Assembly: GCA_006546595.1 (NCBI GenBank)
Contig: VIAD01000008.1
Location: 1 to 64,000 of the forward strand
Length of the DNA: 64,000 nt
Reading direction: 5' to 3'
Source: Moraxellaceae bacterium AER2_44_116
GTDB taxonomy: Bacteria > Pseudomonadota > Gammaproteobacteria > Pseudomonadales > Moraxellaceae
Shown here: one piece after another, positions 9,374-17,543 of the stretch
Position numbering within the stretch: the first letter of the stretch is position 1
Layout of the letters: each line of letters opens with the position of its first letter
Program-made: the position numbers and the translations under genes
The notes under the pieces: model-generated
Told to the model about the DNA's origin: nothing
Database searches by the model: none
The model's input: only the letters and a program-made list of their open reading frames with translations

Positions 9374-9401
9374 AAAGGGCGCATGATTGCGCCCTTTTTT
9401 A
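9374..9401 (+). terminator. Rho-independent terminator after asd
   Basis: A 10-bp stem, AAAGGGCGCA pairing with TGCGCCCTTT around the loop TGAT, is followed by further T residues. It lies 15 bases after the asd stop. Confidence 0.9.
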
Positions 9402-9487
9402 CGTCTTTTTTATTGCACAGAGATATTGATTTTTTAGACTATTCGCGCCACTCTCATGCCCTTAATAATTTTAATGAGCCTGTAGTC

Positions 9488-10489
9488 ATGAAAGCCCTAG
9501 TCCTCACCAGTAAAGAAGAAGGCGTAGTTTTAAATACAGATTATCCGCAACCGGTTGCCCAAGTCGGCGAAGTCCGCATCAAAGTATTAGCAGCGGCTTT
9601 GAATCACCGTGATGTGTGGATTAACCAAGGTCAATATGGTGGCATTAAATATCCGACCATTTTAGGCTCAGATGGCGTAGGCGTGGTTGAAAGTTTAGGA
9701 GAAGGCGTTGCGAGTGAGTGGCTAGGCAAAACCGTGATTATTAATCCCAGTAATCAATGGGGTGATAACCAACGTCATCAAAGTAAACAATATCATATTT
9801 TAGGTTTACCTAAAGATGGGACACTGGCCGAATATCTCGCCGTTAATGCAGACCGTCTACGTCTCGCACCAGCGCATTTAAGCATTGAGCAAGCAGCCGC
9901 ATTGCCGTTGGCAGGACTAACGGCCTATCGTGCCTTGTTTGGTCGTGCACAATTGCAAGCGGGCGAAAAAGTGTTGATTAGTGGTATTGGTGGCGGTGTG
10001 GCATTATTCGCCATGCAATTTGCCATTGCCGCAGGTGCAGAAGTGTATGTCTCGTCCAGTAGTGAAGAGAAAATTGCCCATGCAATACAGTTGGGCGCAA
10101 AAGCAGGGGTGTTATACACGGAAGAAAATTGGCATAAAAACTTTGTCAAAACTTACGGCGAAGTGGATGTGGTGATTGATAGTGCCTGTGGTAATGGTTT
10201 TGCTGCGTTGATTGATATTTTAGCCTTAGGTGGTCGTATCGCTTTTTACGGTGGTGGACAAGGCGCAATCAACGGCTTGATTCCACAAAAAGTTTTTTGG
10301 AAGCAGATTTCTATTTTTGGCTCAACAATGGGTAGTGATGAACAGTTTCAACAGATGGTTGATTTTGTTGAAAAGCATCAAATTGTCCCGATAGTGGATA
10401 GCGTCTTCAGCTTAGAGGATGGCGTTGCCGCATTTGCACGGATGGCAGAGGGAGCACAGTTTGGTAAATTGGTCGTTAAGGTCAGCTAA
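9488..10489 (+). CDS. MDR-superfamily quinone oxidoreductase-like protein
   Basis: A 333-residue medium-chain dehydrogenase/reductase. The N-terminal GroES-like domain has NHRDVWINQGQYG, in which the usual catalytic zinc cysteine is replaced by Asn. That points to a zinc-free NADPH quinone/enone reductase rather than an alcohol dehydrogenase. The nucleotide-binding domain starts at VLISGIGGGVALFAMQFA. The ATG at 9488 gives the canonical MKALVLT start. It is a single gene between the asd terminator and the fimV promoter region. Its substrate is unknown. Confidence 0.85.
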   Translation: MKALVLTSKEEGVVLNTDYPQPVAQVGEVRIKVLAAALNHRDVWINQGQYGGIKYPTILGSDGVGVVESLGEGVASEWLGKTVIINPSNQWGDNQRHQSKQYHILGLPKDGTLAEYLAVNADRLRLAPAHLSIEQAAALPLAGLTAYRALFGRAQLQAGEKVLISGIGGGVALFAMQFAIAAGAEVYVSSSSEEKIAHAIQLGAKAGVLYTEENWHKNFVKTYGEVDVVIDSACGNGFAALIDILALGGRIAFYGGGQGAINGLIPQKVFWKQISIFGSTMGSDEQFQQMVDFVEKHQIVPIVDSVFSLEDGVAAFARMAEGAQFGKLVVKVS

Positions 10490-10851
10490 CGACAGTTCAT
10501 GGCTCAAGATGTCACAAGAATTTACTTGCACAAACGGCGGTATCTTGTTGCATCTTTAGCAAAAATGATTAAGCTGCAATGATAAGGTTTTATGTACAAT
10601 GGATGGTGATTCATTCACACAACTCATGCGTGGCCACAGAAATGTCACATGCCTTAAAAAGTGTTAGCAAATAACAAAAAAGCATGATTTTCTGTCATAT
10701 CAGCATACAGCTTCGCAATTAAAGTCTTTAATGATTGCGAGTGACAGAAACCTTGTGATAAAAAAGACCATAAATAAATGGATGTCCGTTGAGAGAGTCA
10801 TTCTAACGACACCCTGAAATTTGAAAGAATAACCAGCAAAGGAAACAAATA
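10490..10851. other. Intergenic region upstream of fimV
   Basis: A stretch of 362 bases without a credible gene. It is AT-rich and should hold the fimV promoter, but I see no convincing -35/-10 pair. An AAGGAAAC ribosome site ends 7 bases before the fimV start. No terminator with a T tract is evident after the oxidoreductase gene. Confidence 0.5.
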
Positions 10852-13569
10852 ATGGTTCTGCGTAAGCTGACAATGGCTCTATTGAGTATAGGTGTCATGT
10901 TGCCGGGGTTGACTCATGCCTTAGCCGTTCGAGATATCAAAACAAAATCCGCATTGGGTGAGCCGTTTCGTGGTGAAGTGGAATTGACTGATATTGGCGA
11001 TTTAACCGAAGAAGACATTAAAGTCGGTTTAGCTCAGGAAGAAGACTTTGCTCGCTTGGGAATAGAACGGGCTTATTTTTTGACTGAATTACGCTTTGAA
11101 GTGATTGTCAAAGACGGGCGTTCGCTGATTAAAGTATCCAGCAATAAGCGCGTTACTGAACCTTTTTTGGATTTCGTGATTCGTGTGACATGGCCTAATA
11201 ATACACGATTGCAACAAGTCACGACATTTTTAGATCCTCCTGTCAGTGTGACTCAAAAAGAAACGCCAGTCGCGCCCGTTATTGTTGAGCGAGCTGCGCC
11301 TATTATTGCGCCAGTTGTCGCATCCTTGCCCGTGCCAAACACCGATAATGTGGGTGACAGCACGGCGAATAGTGATAGCGATAATAGTTACCGTGTACGT
11401 AAGCATGATACGTTGTGGAATGTTGCTCGTCGTGTGCGTCCGAGTACCGCAGTGTCTGTACCAACCATGATGAAAGTCTTGCATAAAGCAAATCCAGATG
11501 CGTTTATTGCCAATAACATCAATTTGTTAAAGGATGGCAAAGTATTGCGCGTGCCAACACTGATGGATATACAATCAACATCCGCAACTGCCAAAATAGA
11601 AACTCGCGTGATTCAACCGATGCCGATGAATAAACCGCTAGCACGACAGCAAATCAACGCCACGAGTAGTCCAAAAGCATCTTTAGCTGTACAAAAAGTA
11701 CGGCAAGCACAAATGAAATTAGTTGCGCCCACGGGTGGCAAAGTTGCGAGTGCAGGTTCAGTTGTCAAAAATACGAAACATGCTCCAAGTCATGCAGATA
11801 AAACAGTGGCACGAAGCGTAGTGGCTTCTAAAACTATCATCAAGGCTGCGGGGTATAATCAAAAACTATCCCAAGAGTTAGCGACCTTGGAACATCAACT
11901 TTCAGCGAATGATCAGAAAATTGCTATGCAAAATGCCAAATTAGCCCAATTAGAGGCACAATTAAAAGCGCGTCGTATCTCAGCAGAGCAAGCGGCTAAA
12001 CACAAAAATGCTGAAAAAGCGGCACTAGAGAAAAAAGCGTTAGCAACAATGGTTTGTGCCATTGCAACACAATCTTTTTTGAGTACAGAAGCGAAAGCGG
12101 CAGAGCCAGCACCTAAAGAGGGTGGTTCAATGATGCCGATTATTGGTGGCGGCTTACTCGTTGTGATTATTGCTGTTATTTTCTTTTTGAAAAGTAAAGG
12201 CAAAAAAGTCGAGCCAACAAAACCTGCTCAATCGCAAGCACCTGCAAAGCCAGTTGCCTCTGCTCCTAAAGCACCAGAAGTGGCGCAACCTAAACCAGCT
12301 CCTGTTGAGCCTAAAAAAGTATTAGACCCATTAGAAGAAGTTCAGCCTTACTTAGAGATGGAGCGTTTTCCACAAGCTGTTGGAATTTTGACTAAGGCAT
12401 TAGTGCAAGCTCCTGATCGTGCAGACTTACATCTCAAACTGTTAGAAATTTTTGTTAAGCAAAAAGATCGTCAAGGTTTTGAAGATCAATATGCAAAATT
12501 AGAAATGTTAGGTGAACTAGAGGCAATTGTTGAAGCTGAGAAACTGAAAGCGTTATTACCCGCTGCTCAAAAAGTAGCAGTAAAAGGTGAATCTCTTGAG
12601 TTTGAGCGTGTTGCTCCGCCTGTTGTGAAAGAAGAACCAGAAAGTATCACCAGTCTTGAGGACTTAGAAAAAGACTTTGCCATGAGTCTTTCTCAGCCAA
12701 ATCTAAAGGCTCTGGATATTGAGATTCGTCCTGATCCAGTCTTTGATGAGCCTGTTGTCGAAGCTCCGAAAGCGGCTGAAATAGAGTCATTATTAGACGG
12801 TGGTTTAGAGTTTTCTTTCACCAAAGAAGCAAAAGTAGAAGAGCAAAAGCCAAGTTTACAAGACCAAAGCTTGAATTTCAGCTTTGATGAAGTTGCGTTA
12901 GACGAGAAGCCTGCGGCGAAGTCATTTGATACGGGGTTATCACTGGATAGCTTAGATGACTTCTTGGCCGAACACAAAACGGAAATGACACCTGCCATTG
13001 ACGTTGAACTGCCTAAAGTTGAAGCCCCTGCTTTAGATTTTAATCAAGCTTTAGCAAGCTTTAAAGAAGAAACCAAAGAAAATGAGTTTGAGCTTAATTT
13101 AACCGAAGGCTTTGAACTAGAAGAGTTTAATTTAGGCCACGACGAAGCCGCTAAAACGGATAATGAGTTTGACGCATTAGATGTTGATTTCTCGCTTGAC
13201 CATCCACACGTTGAAGCAAAGTCTGATTTTGATTTAGCGGATATGAAAACGCCACTGATTGAAGGACTGGACCTCAGTGAAGCGGCCGCTGCTTTTGATC
13301 AGGAAACACTTCCTGAAGAAGCATTAGTAGATGACTTAGATCTAGATTTTGATGTCAGTGTTTCTACCGATGATGTGGTTGCAGATTTAGACAAAGAGTT
13401 CTCCTTCTTAGCGACAACTGACGAAAATACCACACGTTTAGACCTAGCACGCGCTTACATGGAAATGGGCGATCGTATGGGTGCGCGTGATTTGTTAGAA
13501 GAAGTGGTTGCCGAAGGTAATGGCAGTCAGAAAAGCGAAGCGCAAGGTATGTTAATGCGTATCGGTTAA
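10852..13569 (+). CDS. fimV: FimV polar hub / pilus assembly protein
   Basis: FimV (905 residues) is an inner-membrane protein with a large periplasmic part that organises the cell pole and type IV pilus or type II secretion assembly. A signal peptide covers residues 1-25 (ending THALA). The N-terminal FimV domain follows (DIKTKSALGEPFRGEVEL). A LysM peptidoglycan-binding domain is at about 180-236, then a basic coiled-coil stretch at 340-400. A membrane helix lies at about 427-447 (IIGGGLLVVIIAVIFFL), followed by a Pro/Lys linker, a long acidic cytoplasmic region, and the C-terminal TPR-like domain at about 860-905 (RLDLARAYMEMGDRMGARDLL). The order fimV-truA is the usual one in Pseudomonadales. 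Confidence 0.93.
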   Translation: MVLRKLTMALLSIGVMLPGLTHALAVRDIKTKSALGEPFRGEVELTDIGDLTEEDIKVGLAQEEDFARLGIERAYFLTELRFEVIVKDGRSLIKVSSNKRVTEPFLDFVIRVTWPNNTRLQQVTTFLDPPVSVTQKETPVAPVIVERAAPIIAPVVASLPVPNTDNVGDSTANSDSDNSYRVRKHDTLWNVARRVRPSTAVSVPTMMKVLHKANPDAFIANNINLLKDGKVLRVPTLMDIQSTSATAKIETRVIQPMPMNKPLARQQINATSSPKASLAVQKVRQAQMKLVAPTGGKVASAGSVVKNTKHAPSHADKTVARSVVASKTIIKAAGYNQKLSQELATLEHQLSANDQKIAMQNAKLAQLEAQLKARRISAEQAAKHKNAEKAALEKKALATMVCAIATQSFLSTEAKAAEPAPKEGGSMMPIIGGGLLVVIIAVIFFLKSKGKKVEPTKPAQSQAPAKPVASAPKAPEVAQPKPAPVEPKKVLDPLEEVQPYLEMERFPQAVGILTKALVQAPDRADLHLKLLEIFVKQKDRQGFEDQYAKLEMLGELEAIVEAEKLKALLPAAQKVAVKGESLEFERVAPPVVKEEPESITSLEDLEKDFAMSLSQPNLKALDIEIRPDPVFDEPVVEAPKAAEIESLLDGGLEFSFTKEAKVEEQKPSLQDQSLNFSFDEVALDEKPAAKSFDTGLSLDSLDDFLAEHKTEMTPAIDVELPKVEAPALDFNQALASFKEETKENEFELNLTEGFELEEFNLGHDEAAKTDNEFDALDVDFSLDHPHVEAKSDFDLADMKTPLIEGLDLSEAAAAFDQETLPEEALVDDLDLDFDVSVSTDDVVADLDKEFSFLATTDENTTRLDLARAYMEMGDRMGARDLLEEVVAEGNGSQKSEAQGMLMRIG

Positions 13570-13589
13570 GAAATACTTGCTTATTAAAG

Positions 13590-13620
13590 AAGGCCGCTGT
13601 AAAAAGCGGCCTTTTCTTTT
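13590..13620 (+). terminator. Rho-independent terminator after fimV
   Basis: The stem AAGGCCGCT pairs with AGCGGCCTT around a GTAAAA loop and is followed by TTCTTTTTT. It lies about 20 bases after the fimV stop. Confidence 0.88.
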
Positions 13621-13648
13621 TTAGTTTTTATTTGAAGGCAACAGTGTT

Positions 13649-14443
13649 ATGCGTTTTGCATTGGGTATTGATTTTGACGGCTCAAATTATCGTGGCTGGC
13701 AGACTCAACAAGAAGGTGTGCCATCGGTGCAGTTGATGTTGGTAACGGCATTAAGTCAAATAGCCGATCATCCTGTGCACGTTCATGCCGCAGGTCGTAC
13801 GGATGCAGGTGTTCATGCGTCAGGAATGGTCGCTCATTTTGACACCGATGCCGTTCGTGGTCTGAGAAGTTGGCTGTTGGGGACGAACAGATTGTTACCT
13901 AATGATATTGCCGTGCGTTGGATTCAACCTGTCAGTGACGACTTTCATGCGCGTTTTAAGGCGGTGGCGCGTCGTTATCGTTATGTGATTTTTAATAGTC
14001 CTCAACGTTCAAGCATGTTGGCAGGTAAAGTCACATGGCACTATCACGCCTTAGATGTTGAACGGATGAAATCCGCAGCACAATACTTGGTCGGTGTACA
14101 TGATTTTACCTCGTTTCGTGCAGTCGGTTGCCAAGCGCGGAATCCTGTTCGTAATGTCCATTTTTTGAATATCTCGCAGTCGGGTTCGTTGATTATTTTA
14201 GATATTCAAGCGGATGGATTTTTACATCACATGGTACGCAATATTGCAGGCGTATTAATGGCGATTGGCCAAGGCAAAGCCGAGCCTGAATGGGTACAAA
14301 CGATTTTATTGGCACGAGATAGAACAAAGGGGGGGGTAACCGCATCGGGCGAGGGCTTATATTTTGCGGATGCGTTATATCCACCTGAATTTGTTTTGCC
14401 GAAAGAACCTATAGGCCCTGTATGGTTACAAGGCATAGTTTAG
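13649..14443 (+). CDS. truA: tRNA pseudouridine(38-40) synthase
   Basis: TruA (264 residues) converts uridines 38 to 40 of the tRNA anticodon arm to pseudouridine. It has the N-terminal DFDGSNYRGWQTQQ and the catalytic aspartate in AAGRTDAGVHA near residue 57. It also has RRYRYVIFNS and the C-terminal DGFLHHMVRNIAGVL. Length and motifs are normal. Confidence 0.96.
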   Translation: MRFALGIDFDGSNYRGWQTQQEGVPSVQLMLVTALSQIADHPVHVHAAGRTDAGVHASGMVAHFDTDAVRGLRSWLLGTNRLLPNDIAVRWIQPVSDDFHARFKAVARRYRYVIFNSPQRSSMLAGKVTWHYHALDVERMKSAAQYLVGVHDFTSFRAVGCQARNPVRNVHFLNISQSGSLIILDIQADGFLHHMVRNIAGVLMAIGQGKAEPEWVQTILLARDRTKGGVTASGEGLYFADALYPPEFVLPKEPIGPVWLQGIV

Positions 14444-14493
14444 CCACTATTTATGGTTCGACACACCATGAGCGGTTTTTACTGTTCTATACT

Positions 14494-14526
14494 TTAGGAC
14501 TTACGCAGTAATAACGTAAGTCCTAA
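14494..14526. terminator. Perfect 12-bp inverted repeat between convergent genes
   Basis: TTAGGACTTACG pairs with CGTAAGTCCTAA around a 9-base loop, between the 3' ends of truA and the GMC oxidoreductase gene. The T tract is poor on both sides, so termination is likely but not certain. The core ACTTACGCA recurs near 41125 and, in altered form, at 45677, so it may instead be a trace of a dispersed repeat. Confidence 0.5.
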
Positions 14527-14542
14527 TTTAACGGGAAGAGTT

Positions 14543-16144
14543 TTAAACCTTTGCCCCCAACTTTACCGCTAATGCCGTTGCGTTTTGGGCAACTAAACCA
14601 TAAATCGACAATTGTGGATTTACGCCCAAGCTAGTGGGGAACACTGAGCCATCAAATATAGATAAATTGCTAAATTGATGATGTTGCCCTTGGCTATTGA
14701 CGACACTGGTTGTAGCATCTTCACCCATCGTACAGCCACCCATTAAATGAGCGGTAAACAGTGCGGTACGAAACTTTTTATATTTCAACTGTTCAATTTG
14801 AGTTTTGGCTTCATTCCAGCTACTTGTCCATTTACCATCTAAATGTGCAGGACGGACTTTCTTTGCGCCTGCGGCAAATTGTGCTTCGGCCATGCTGAGA
14901 TACGCACGTTTAGCACCATCCCAAACAAAATCAGAGATGTCGTAGTCGAGCATGGCCATGCCTTTGTCATCAATTTTGACTTGGCCACCTTGGCTATCTT
15001 CGACAAAACCATCACGCATTAACGCTAACATGGCATTGGTATGTGGCAACATGGCCATATCATCACGTAACGCATTGTCAAAGTTGCCGAGTATGCCACT
15101 GGCAATCGCAGGAAATACGGGCGGAACTTCGAGTTTATAACCCATTTTGCCCGTTGCTCCGTCTTTCCATTGGAAGAAGTCAGAGGCAATGGATTGTGGC
15201 GCACCATAAAAAGGATTAATTTCTTGTGGCATTTGCGCCAGTGTTAACACGACAGGATGAATACAGGTACGTTTACCAATGCGTTCGTGAGGGTCTGGCA
15301 CTTTTGAGCGTAATAACAGCGCGGGAGTGTTAATTGCACCACCTGCGAGAATGTAGTGCTTTGCTTTGACGGTGACTTGAATACCTGTGGGGTTGCGGCA
15401 GTTTTTGTCTAACGCTAAACCTGTGAGGCCAGTAATTTCGTTATTGGTAAATTGTAAGCTTTCCACCCGTAAATGATGCACAAGCTCTGCGCCACCTGCT
15501 AAAGCAGTCGGAATGGTTGACACTAACATGGACTGTTTTGCGTTAACAGGACAACCCAAACCACAATAACCACTGTTCCAACAACCTTTCACATTACGAG
15601 GGATGACGTGCCATTCCCAGCCTAATTTAGTACACGCATCGTGCAATACTTGATTATTGGGATTGGGTGGCATTGCCCACGGCGCGATATTTAAACGCTG
15701 TTCCATTTTGGCAAACCACGGTGCCATTTCTTCAGGGCTATGGCCTTTTACTGCGTGAACATCAGCCCAATGTTTTAAGGTCTGGTCGGGGGTTCTAAAA
15801 CTGGCTGTCCAGTTAACAACCGTTGTACCGCCGACAGCACGCCCTTGTAATATCGCAATCGCACCATCACTGGTAGCACGACCAGCTGCCTCTTGATACA
15901 GTTCTTTATAAGCGCGACTTTCATCCATATCTTTAAAGTTGGATGATGTTTTTAATGCGCCTTCTTCTAACATCAGCACTTTAAATCCTGCTTGGGTCAG
16001 CAATTCTGCCGCTGTACCTCCACCTGCACCCGTGCCAACAATGACGATGTCTGCTTCTAAAGTTGTATTTTTGTCAAATGTTGAGGCATCGCGTACTTTC
16101 CAGCCACCCGCAATACCTGCATCATAAATATTATCGACTGCCAT
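14543..16144 (-). CDS. GMC-family FAD oxidoreductase
   Basis: A 533-residue flavoprotein of the glucose-methanol-choline family. The FAD-binding turn is VGTGAGGGTAAELLTQAG near residues 36-53. A cysteine-rich insert GYCGLGCPVNAKQSM resembles long-chain alcohol oxidase or gluconate/sorbitol dehydrogenase large subunits. The C-terminal HLMGGCTMG and SLGVNPQLSIYGL hold the GMC active-site and FAD-contact residues. It is 20 bases downstream of a Tat-signal small subunit, so the pair probably forms one exported membrane dehydrogenase complex. The enzyme lacks its own signal and may hitch-hike through Tat. The substrate is unknown; no cytochrome gene is adjacent. Confidence 0.85.
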   Translation of the reverse strand: MAVDNIYDAGIAGGWKVRDASTFDKNTTLEADIVIVGTGAGGGTAAELLTQAGFKVLMLEEGALKTSSNFKDMDESRAYKELYQEAAGRATSDGAIAILQGRAVGGTTVVNWTASFRTPDQTLKHWADVHAVKGHSPEEMAPWFAKMEQRLNIAPWAMPPNPNNQVLHDACTKLGWEWHVIPRNVKGCWNSGYCGLGCPVNAKQSMLVSTIPTALAGGAELVHHLRVESLQFTNNEITGLTGLALDKNCRNPTGIQVTVKAKHYILAGGAINTPALLLRSKVPDPHERIGKRTCIHPVVLTLAQMPQEINPFYGAPQSIASDFFQWKDGATGKMGYKLEVPPVFPAIASGILGNFDNALRDDMAMLPHTNAMLALMRDGFVEDSQGGQVKIDDKGMAMLDYDISDFVWDGAKRAYLSMAEAQFAAGAKKVRPAHLDGKWTSSWNEAKTQIEQLKYKKFRTALFTAHLMGGCTMGEDATTSVVNSQGQHHQFSNLSIFDGSVFPTSLGVNPQLSIYGLVAQNATALAVKLGAKV

Positions 16145-16164
16145 GATGATTTACCTTGCCTGAA

Positions 16165-16758
16165 TTAAGCGTTAACGACGTGATACATAGCCGCCATTGG
16201 GCCGGGATATCCTGAATAGACTTTTGACTCAGGCAGACTGTAATACGACACAGCAACTAATTTGGAAAGAACACGATAACCTGCGTTGAAGGGACTAATC
16301 GAGCTATCGCGCCAACGAATTAAAAAGTCACTGACATCGCCGTGGGTTGCCGCTTCCCATTTCGATGAAACCCCTGTTGTTAACCAACGGGTAATACGAC
16401 CATCAAGTAAATCTAAAAGTTTATGGATTTCATTTTGGGCGTGATTCCCTAATGCAGCACACGCCCCATCGACTCGTTGTAAAATATTAATAATTAGAGC
16501 TTGATGATTATGACTATCGGTTTGCATGGCATCACCAACAACAACAGGAATTAATGCGCGAAACAACAGCAAATCACCATCACGTAAAAACGTAAAACCT
16601 TTGGCGGCAGTGGGTGAATTGCTACAGGCGGTTAAAGATCCAATCACCCCTGTAGAAACAACGGCTGTTGTTCCTATTGCGCTAAAACGTAAAAAAGAAC
16701 GACGAGAAAGAGCGACCTTAGCCAGTGAGCCAGTGTCTGGTTGGTGGGGATGTGGCAT
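16165..16758 (-). CDS. Tat-exported small subunit of GMC oxidoreductase (gluconate 2-dehydrogenase subunit 3-like)
   Basis: A 197-residue protein with a clear twin-arginine signal, SRRSFLRFSAIGTTAVVSTGVIGSL, cut for space to SRRSFLRF near residues 18-25, then a hydrophobic stretch and a lipoprotein-like TAC. GGAG lies 6 bases ahead of the ATG at 16758; a TTG four codons earlier is less likely. The mature part is helical with conserved-looking WLTTGVSSKWEAATHG, as in subunit 3 of gluconate 2-dehydrogenase. It is directly upstream of the GMC gene and is its likely partner and export carrier. Confidence 0.75.
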   Translation of the reverse strand: MPHPHQPDTGSLAKVALSRRSFLRFSAIGTTAVVSTGVIGSLTACSNSPTAAKGFTFLRDGDLLLFRALIPVVVGDAMQTDSHNHQALIINILQRVDGACAALGNHAQNEIHKLLDLLDGRITRWLTTGVSSKWEAATHGDVSDFLIRWRDSSISPFNAGYRVLSKLVAVSYYSLPESKVYSGYPGPMAAMYHVVNA

Positions 16759-16933
16759 AGAGCACTCCAAATCAAGATATTGTTGTCATGTAATAGGGTT
16801 ACATTTTTTGATGTATAGTGGACGAACGTCTCAGTTTGGGCAAGTCTAATTAAAAAGATATAGCTAAAAAGAGATTTAGGGGCGATGAGTAAAACCACCC
16901 CTAACAATGACAACTAATGAGCAGTCTGCGGCG

Positions 16934-17197
16934 TTAAATCCCCATATTCGCTAAGGTTCGGATAACTCCGCTTATGACACTGGCAACAACGGGGTGATCT
17001 GCTTCCAGTTCGGCTTCTGCGCCACGTAACAGATTAGCCATGCGGGCATAGTCGGCCTGTTCGTGGGATTGTAAATGTAATTCTAAATCACATAGTGTTG
17101 CTTGCAGAGATTCGTTATGGTGAGGTGGTAAGGGATGAAGTTCTAAAATGGCACGGGCTTTGTTGATTTCTTCGCCAACTAACTGTTTTTTGGCCAT
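16934..17197 (-). CDS. DUF4404 family protein
   Basis: An 87-residue cytoplasmic helical protein. The pattern of leucines, the late EADHPVVASVISGVIRTL and the terminal NMGI are the DUF4404 signature. A TAGGAGAG ribosome site precedes the ATG. Function is unknown. It is followed by 176 bases of non-coding DNA before the GMC partner gene. Confidence 0.8.
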   Translation of the reverse strand: MAKKQLVGEEINKARAILELHPLPPHHNESLQATLCDLELHLQSHEQADYARMANLLRGAEAELEADHPVVASVISGVIRTLANMGI

Positions 17198-17262
17198 GAT
17201 TAAGTCTCTCCTAAAATTAAAATGTTATCTTTTGAGTTTACGCTTTTACATTAAATAATAAA

Positions 17263-17284
17263 GCCGTTAATTAGGCATTAAAAA
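17263..17284. repeat. Left copy of direct repeat flanking the RTX locus
   Basis: Twenty-two bases here are identical to 25669-25690, which is the 3' end of the ATP-grasp gene. Read on the minus strand from about 17340 to 17267, the frame decodes as CEVTTGSAPVFLMPN and stop. The ATP-grasp protein ends SGGGFAPVFLMPN. The likeness goes beyond the identical bases and shows synonymous changes, so this may be the 3' remnant of a second ATP-grasp gene copy, or the end of a very short gene. Confidence 0.7.
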
Positions 17285-17356
17285 AACAGGTGCAGAGCCC
17301 GTAGTTACTTCACAGATTTTTTTATTTGGCAAGATGGCAAACTTTTAAACACTCCC

Positions 17357-17362
17357 TATAAT
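17357..17362 (+). promoter_or_regulatory. Candidate -10 element for the RTX transcript
   Basis: A consensus TATAAT lies 53 bases ahead of the leader frame. The best upstream -35 candidates (TGGCAA at 16 bp, TTGGCA at 25 bp) are poor in match or spacing, so the call rests on the -10 alone. Confidence 0.35.
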
Positions 17363-17414
17363 TTTCGTATTGCACGTTTCACACTCAATAAAAAATAGAA
17401 CAAGGGTGTTCACT

Positions 17415-17492
17415 ATGAACATTTGTGTAAAAGTGGCTGGATTTTTACTTGCGTATAACGTGCGACCTTCTTTTTTAAATCATAAAAAATAA
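17415..17492 (+). CDS. Possible 25-residue leader peptide
   Basis: A short frame from ATG to TAA begins MNICVKVAGFLLAYNV and ends LNHKK. AAGGGTG lies about 7 bases before the ATG. It stops exactly where a terminator-like stem begins (17491), and the giant RTX gene starts 51 bases later. This placement resembles an attenuator leader, but there is no run of one regulatory codon. It could also be chance. No homologue is recognised. Confidence 0.35.
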   Translation: MNICVKVAGFLLAYNVRPSFLNHKK

Positions 17493-17525
17493 GCCCCTTG
17501 GCACTAAACGCTTAGGGGTTTTTTC
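17491..17525 (+). terminator. Terminator-like hairpin between leader and RTX gene
   Basis: AAGCCCCT pairs with AGGGGTTT around a 13-base loop and is followed by TTTTTT. It sits only 18 bases ahead of the RTX start codon. If active, most transcripts from upstream would end here, which suggests regulated read-through. Confidence 0.65.
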
Positions 17526-17543
17526 GTATGGGAGCGGAATATT

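Larger units (their letters stand above)
17198..17543. other. Regulatory region upstream of the RTX gene
   Basis: A stretch of 346 bases holding, in order, the ATP-grasp-like 3' remnant (17267 leftward reading), a TATAAT -10 hexamer at 17357-17362 with no good -35, a 25-codon open frame and a terminator-like hairpin. No other gene is seen. Confidence 0.6.
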
